Of a stretch of 64,000 bases of DNA, positions 61,817-64,000 are shown one piece after another (the first letter of the stretch is position 1; the number at the start of each line of letters is the position of its first letter). Location: positions 186,001 to 250,000 of the forward strand of contig NZ_FNDJ01000016.1 of NCBI RefSeq assembly GCF_900099965.1, in the 5' to 3' direction. The notes under the pieces are model-generated. The model did no database searches and was not told the DNA's origin. It was given only the letters and a program-made list of their open reading frames with translations. The translations under genes and the position numbers were made by a program. This DNA comes from Nonomuraea jiangxiensis (GTDB lineage: Bacteria > Actinomycetota > Actinomycetes > Streptosporangiales > Streptosporangiaceae).

Positions 61817-61868
61817 CGCCCCCGGCGGTACCTTCACCCCCACGCGCCAGGCGTGTTCACATATTTGT

Positions 61869-61925
61869 ACGGCCCTTTCGGTGAGGTTCGATCCCCGGTG
61901 GATCGAGATTCGCCGAAGGGGCCGT
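61869..61925 (+). terminator. Long hairpin followed by TTTT
   Basis: Two 26-base arms (61869-61894 and 61900-61925) pair at 21 positions plus 4 G-T wobbles. TTTTC follows on the plus strand (61925-61929), giving a rho-independent-like terminator for rightward transcription. Confidence 0.6.
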
Positions 61926-62033
61926 TTTCGCGTCTTCACGCAGGTCGGTGGGTTCGCGGGGGCAACCGTGCCGGCACGCGTACGCACCACGGCCCCCGTC
62001 CGCCCAGGAGTGGGCGCCTGTCCAGACACGCCT

Positions 62034-62069
62034 GTGCGCACGCACACCCGGCCGGGTGTGCGTGCGCAC
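62034..62069 (-). terminator. 36-bp perfect palindrome after precursor copy 2
   Basis: GTGCGCACGCACACCCGG (62034-62051) is followed directly by its complement (62052-62069). It lies 20 bases past the stop (62090) of the leftward precursor gene, so it is a terminator for copy 2 and can form a cruciform. Confidence 0.75.
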
Positions 62070-62088
62070 GGAGATTCGGCGTAGCCGC

Positions 62089-62333
62089 GTCAGCAGCCGG
62101 CCGACGCGGTGATCACGATGCTCGCGATGCACCACGGGGTGCTGGGGGACTCCTCGTCGCCGGCCTCGTCGAAGGCGAGCTCCTCGGCGTCGGTGTAGGC
62201 CTCGTAACCGTCGACCAGGTCCTTCTCAGCCATAATAATTTCTCCCTCTGCGGAAGTCGTGTTTTCTTTTCGGTGTCCGTTCTGGACAATTCGAGAATGC
62301 CCCGCGAACGAGCCGGCCCGCAAGGGAATGGCA
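62089..62333. repeat. Inverted repeat, right arm (contains precursor gene 2)
   Basis: Mirror of 61522-61766. It is identical over 218 bases, and the outer end overlaps the start of the HopA1-like gene. Confidence 0.97.
62090..62233 (-). CDS. Class V lanthipeptide precursor, copy 2 (identical)
   Basis: It encodes the same 47-residue precursor as 61622-61765, with not one nucleotide difference and the same ribosome site. It is read leftward, converging on copy 1, and divergent from the HopA1-like gene at 62297, with which it shares its upstream region. Identity at third codon positions points to very recent duplication or ongoing gene conversion. It should double the precursor dosage rather than give a second product. 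Confidence 0.9.
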   Translation of the reverse strand: MAEKDLVDGYEAYTDAEELAFDEAGDEESPSTPWCIASIVITASAGC

Positions 62334-63361
62334 TCCTGCGGACAATCGACGGCCGCTGGGTGCCAGAAATCTGGTCGCCGGATAGCGGTGCGCCTAATCT
62401 GCGTAACGTGCTGACAACTGATGAAACGACATTGGACGCCGGATTGGCGTCAGTGGTCCAGGCGGTCGACATGGCCGCCGACGGGCGCAGCGCACGGGTG
62501 GTCGAGCGGGACGTGACGGCCGAAGGCCCGCGTGCGCTCCTGCCCGCGCTGAGCGCCGCCCTGTACGAGCTCTTCCACAGCGGCCACGCGCACGATCCGG
62601 CCGCGCGGCCGGGAGAGCGTGACCTCCCGCTGGAATCGGCTCTCACCGCCGCGGTGCCCCACCGGCACACGGCCGCCCTCGTTCCCGTGTACGAGAAGGG
62701 CGAGCGCGAGTGGATCGTCGACCTGCTCGACGTCCGGGTACGCGTCCCCGCCCAGCGTGTCGCCGAAGCCCGGGACGACGGCCTGGCGGTGATCCAGGCG
62801 GACGCCGTCCGGCCCGCTTTGTCCCCCGGGTTCTTCCTGTGCGACGGCTCGGCGGGGTCGGTGCTGGGTGGCGGCCCCATCCTGCGGCTCTACGTTCACC
62901 TGGCCGGTCCCGCCTTCACCCCGGACGCGTGGCGGATCGCGCTGGGCGTGCTGGAGGGGCGGCGGGTGCCTTACCGGGCCAAGGCGTTCTCGCGGTCGTC
63001 CGGGTACCCACGCCGCGATGCCATGGTGATCTACCTGGAGGAGGCGGGCTGGCCGGTGCTGCGGGAGCTGATCGCGGCGCTCTCCGTGCTCCCCGGGCTG
63101 GTCGACGACGTGTCCGCCTACGCCAGGCGGGTCGGCCCCGGCCTTGCGGTGGCCTGGGACCCGATGGACGACAGGACCGGCATGCGCCTGCTGAGCTTCG
63201 GCGAGCACCGTTCGCGGGTGCTCGCAGAAGGACTGGTGTTGAGCGCCACGGAGGGCGTGCCGGTGACCGCCGCGGTCCTGGCCTGCCTGGCGCGCGGCGG
63301 GATCGATCCGGCGGCACCGTACCGGAACCTCTCCTCGCCCGACCTGCCCCTGGAGTCGTGA
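62297..63361 (+). CDS. HopA1-family protein of a class V lanthipeptide cluster (LxmY type)
   Basis: A 354-residue protein. The HopA1-type core reads ALSAALYELFHSGHAHD, later VPVYEKGEREWIVDLL, SPGFFLCDGSAG, LRLYVHLAGPAFTPDAWRIA, LEGRRVPYRAKAFSRSSGYPRRDAMVIYL and LAVAWDPMDDRTGM. HopA1-like proteins act as the lyase partner of the APH-like protein in class V lanthipeptides, forming dehydro residues. The ATG at 62297 lies in the repeat arm, and a GTG at 62408 is the alternative start; neither has a good ribosome site. The stop overlaps the next start by one base (TGATG). Confidence 0.85.
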   Translation: MPRERAGPQGNGILRTIDGRWVPEIWSPDSGAPNLRNVLTTDETTLDAGLASVVQAVDMAADGRSARVVERDVTAEGPRALLPALSAALYELFHSGHAHDPAARPGERDLPLESALTAAVPHRHTAALVPVYEKGEREWIVDLLDVRVRVPAQRVAEARDDGLAVIQADAVRPALSPGFFLCDGSAGSVLGGGPILRLYVHLAGPAFTPDAWRIALGVLEGRRVPYRAKAFSRSSGYPRRDAMVIYLEEAGWPVLRELIAALSVLPGLVDDVSAYARRVGPGLAVAWDPMDDRTGMRLLSFGEHRSRVLAEGLVLSATEGVPVTAAVLACLARGGIDPAAPYRNLSSPDLPLES

Positions 63362-64000
63362 TGGGCGTCGCATCGGTGATCTTCGCGAGCCAGCCGGGGG
63401 CCGCATCCGACGCGGAACCATACGCGGACCTGGTCAAACGCGGCGTCGCCGCGCGTCTGTGGCTGGGGCAGTCGTTGCGCGCGGAGACCCATCAGGTGGT
63501 CGCGCACCTGGCGGGGGGAGGCCACCAGGTGCCCACGGGCACCTCCGTGACGTTGATGCCGCTGCGACATCCGCTGCAGGCGGCCCTGGAGGCCCGTTCC
63601 CTGGCGTCGATGACCGGCCATCCCGTGGTGGCCGGTTTCGGCGCGTCTGCACCCGAGTTCGTGAGCGTGCTCAACGGGACGCCCTACCGGCGGCCGGCCG
63701 CCATGGCCCGCGAGTACCTGTCCACCGTGCGCGCCTTGCTCGACGGTCGCGGGTTACGCGGCTTCACGCTGCCGCCGCTGCGCCATCCACCGGTCGAGCT
63801 GGGCGCGGGCGTGCTGCGGCCGGGCATGGCCAGGGTGGCGGGTGAGTGCGCCGACGTGGCGATCACCTGGATGACGCCGCCGTCGTACGTCAGGGACGTG
63901 CTGCTTCCCGCGCTGAGCGAGGGCGCGGGTGACGTGCGCGCGGTGCCGCGCGTGGCGACCGTGGTGCACGTCGCGCTGTCGCGCCCAGGGCGCGACGCCA
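63361..64000 (+). CDS. Luciferase-like (LLM) F420- or flavin-dependent oxidoreductase, 5' part
   Basis: About 213 codons are visible, and the gene runs off the window; full-length members have 280-350. The features are LWLGQSLRAETHQVVAHLAGGGHQVPTGTSVTLMPLRHPLQAALEARSLASMTGHPVVAGFG and LNGTPYRRPAAMAREYLSTVRALL, which are the LLM signature. In lexapeptide-type clusters such an F420H2-dependent enzyme (LxmJ) reduces dehydroalanine to D-alanine, so a similar role on the precursor is likely. It overlaps the HopA1-like stop by one base, so the two are coupled. Cofactor not determinable from this fragment. Confidence 0.88.
   Translation, partial: MGVASVIFASQPGAASDAEPYADLVKRGVAARLWLGQSLRAETHQVVAHLAGGGHQVPTGTSVTLMPLRHPLQAALEARSLASMTGHPVVAGFGASAPEFVSVLNGTPYRRPAAMAREYLSTVRALLDGRGLRGFTLPPLRHPPVELGAGVLRPGMARVAGECADVAITWMTPPSYVRDVLLPALSEGAGDVRAVPRVATVVHVALSRPGRDA

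Larger units (their letters stand above)
61767..62088. other. Unique loop between the two precursor genes with three hairpins
   Basis: 322 bases with no supported gene. It contains stems at 61785-61816, 61869-61925 and 62034-62069, plus CGCCCA-GGAG-TGGGCG (62001-62016). Both precursor genes end here and converge. Confidence 0.75.

Noticed and set aside
61881..61899. Sequence GAGGTTCGATCCCC resembling a tRNA T-arm
   Set aside because: The flanks do not form a T-stem, acceptor or anticodon arms. The segment belongs to the terminator-like hairpin 61869-61925.

Overview
The window is very GC-rich chromosomal DNA from an actinomycete. The evidence is strong GC codon bias, many GTG/TTG starts, leaderless-looking genes, two ECF sigma factors, dynamin-like GTPases, a DUF3027 protein and a DUF2530 protein. 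The gene content fits a Streptosporangiaceae-type genome (Nonomuraea-like). That placement is inferred from gene style; no rRNA or other marker gene is present. I found no tRNA, rRNA, CRISPR array, insertion sequence or prophage.

Bases 1-9.7 kb: a truncated LysR regulator divergent from an aldo/keto reductase with a perfect T-N11-A palindrome between them, a secreted protein, an MMPL transporter that seems to have lost its last membrane helices, an MFS transporter, a small membrane protein, a sarcosine-oxidase-like flavoenzyme and a secreted Ig-like protein. Bases 9.8-13.5 kb: an IclR regulator and a tightly coupled homogentisate operon (hmgA, an unknown gene, fumarylacetoacetase). Bases 13.6-16.4 kb: L,D-transpeptidase, NfeD and an SPFH protein. 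Bases 16.7-17.5 kb: a two-gene module resembling HicA-type toxin-antitoxin loci, with nested palindromes at its start. Bases 17.6-26.4 kb: two paralogous ECF-sigma/membrane-partner pairs flanking a Gfo/Idh/MocA dehydrogenase, the tdh-kbl threonine degradation operon and a LysR regulator, followed by an MFS transporter.

Bases 26.4-34.5 kb, all on the minus strand: two dynamin-like GTPases, an unusual response regulator-histidine kinase-response regulator operon, and L-2-hydroxyglutarate oxidase. Bases 34.5-45.1 kb: a duplicated promoter/start segment, a MATE transporter divergent from an aldo/keto reductase under a MerR-type palindrome, ThpR, a MarR-MFS operon, an NCS2 purine permease divergent from DUF2530, and a TAP-like secreted peptidase. 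Bases 45.1-60.4 kb: a sacsin-type ATPase, DUF3027, MFS, cold-shock and HAD genes, a TetR regulator, a WYL/helicase-associated protein, a protein with a degraded P-loop, and an acyl-CoA synthetase.

The most exciting region is 60.3-64.0 kb, the left part of a class V lanthipeptide (lanthidin, cacaoidin/lexapeptide-type) cluster. It holds an APH-fold kinase-like protein, two identical 47-residue precursor genes facing each other inside a 245-bp inverted repeat, a HopA1-family protein and an F420/flavin luciferase-like oxidoreductase that runs off the window. The precursor ends in T-A-S-A-G-C, which suggests a C-terminal AviCys ring. The cluster continues past base 64000.
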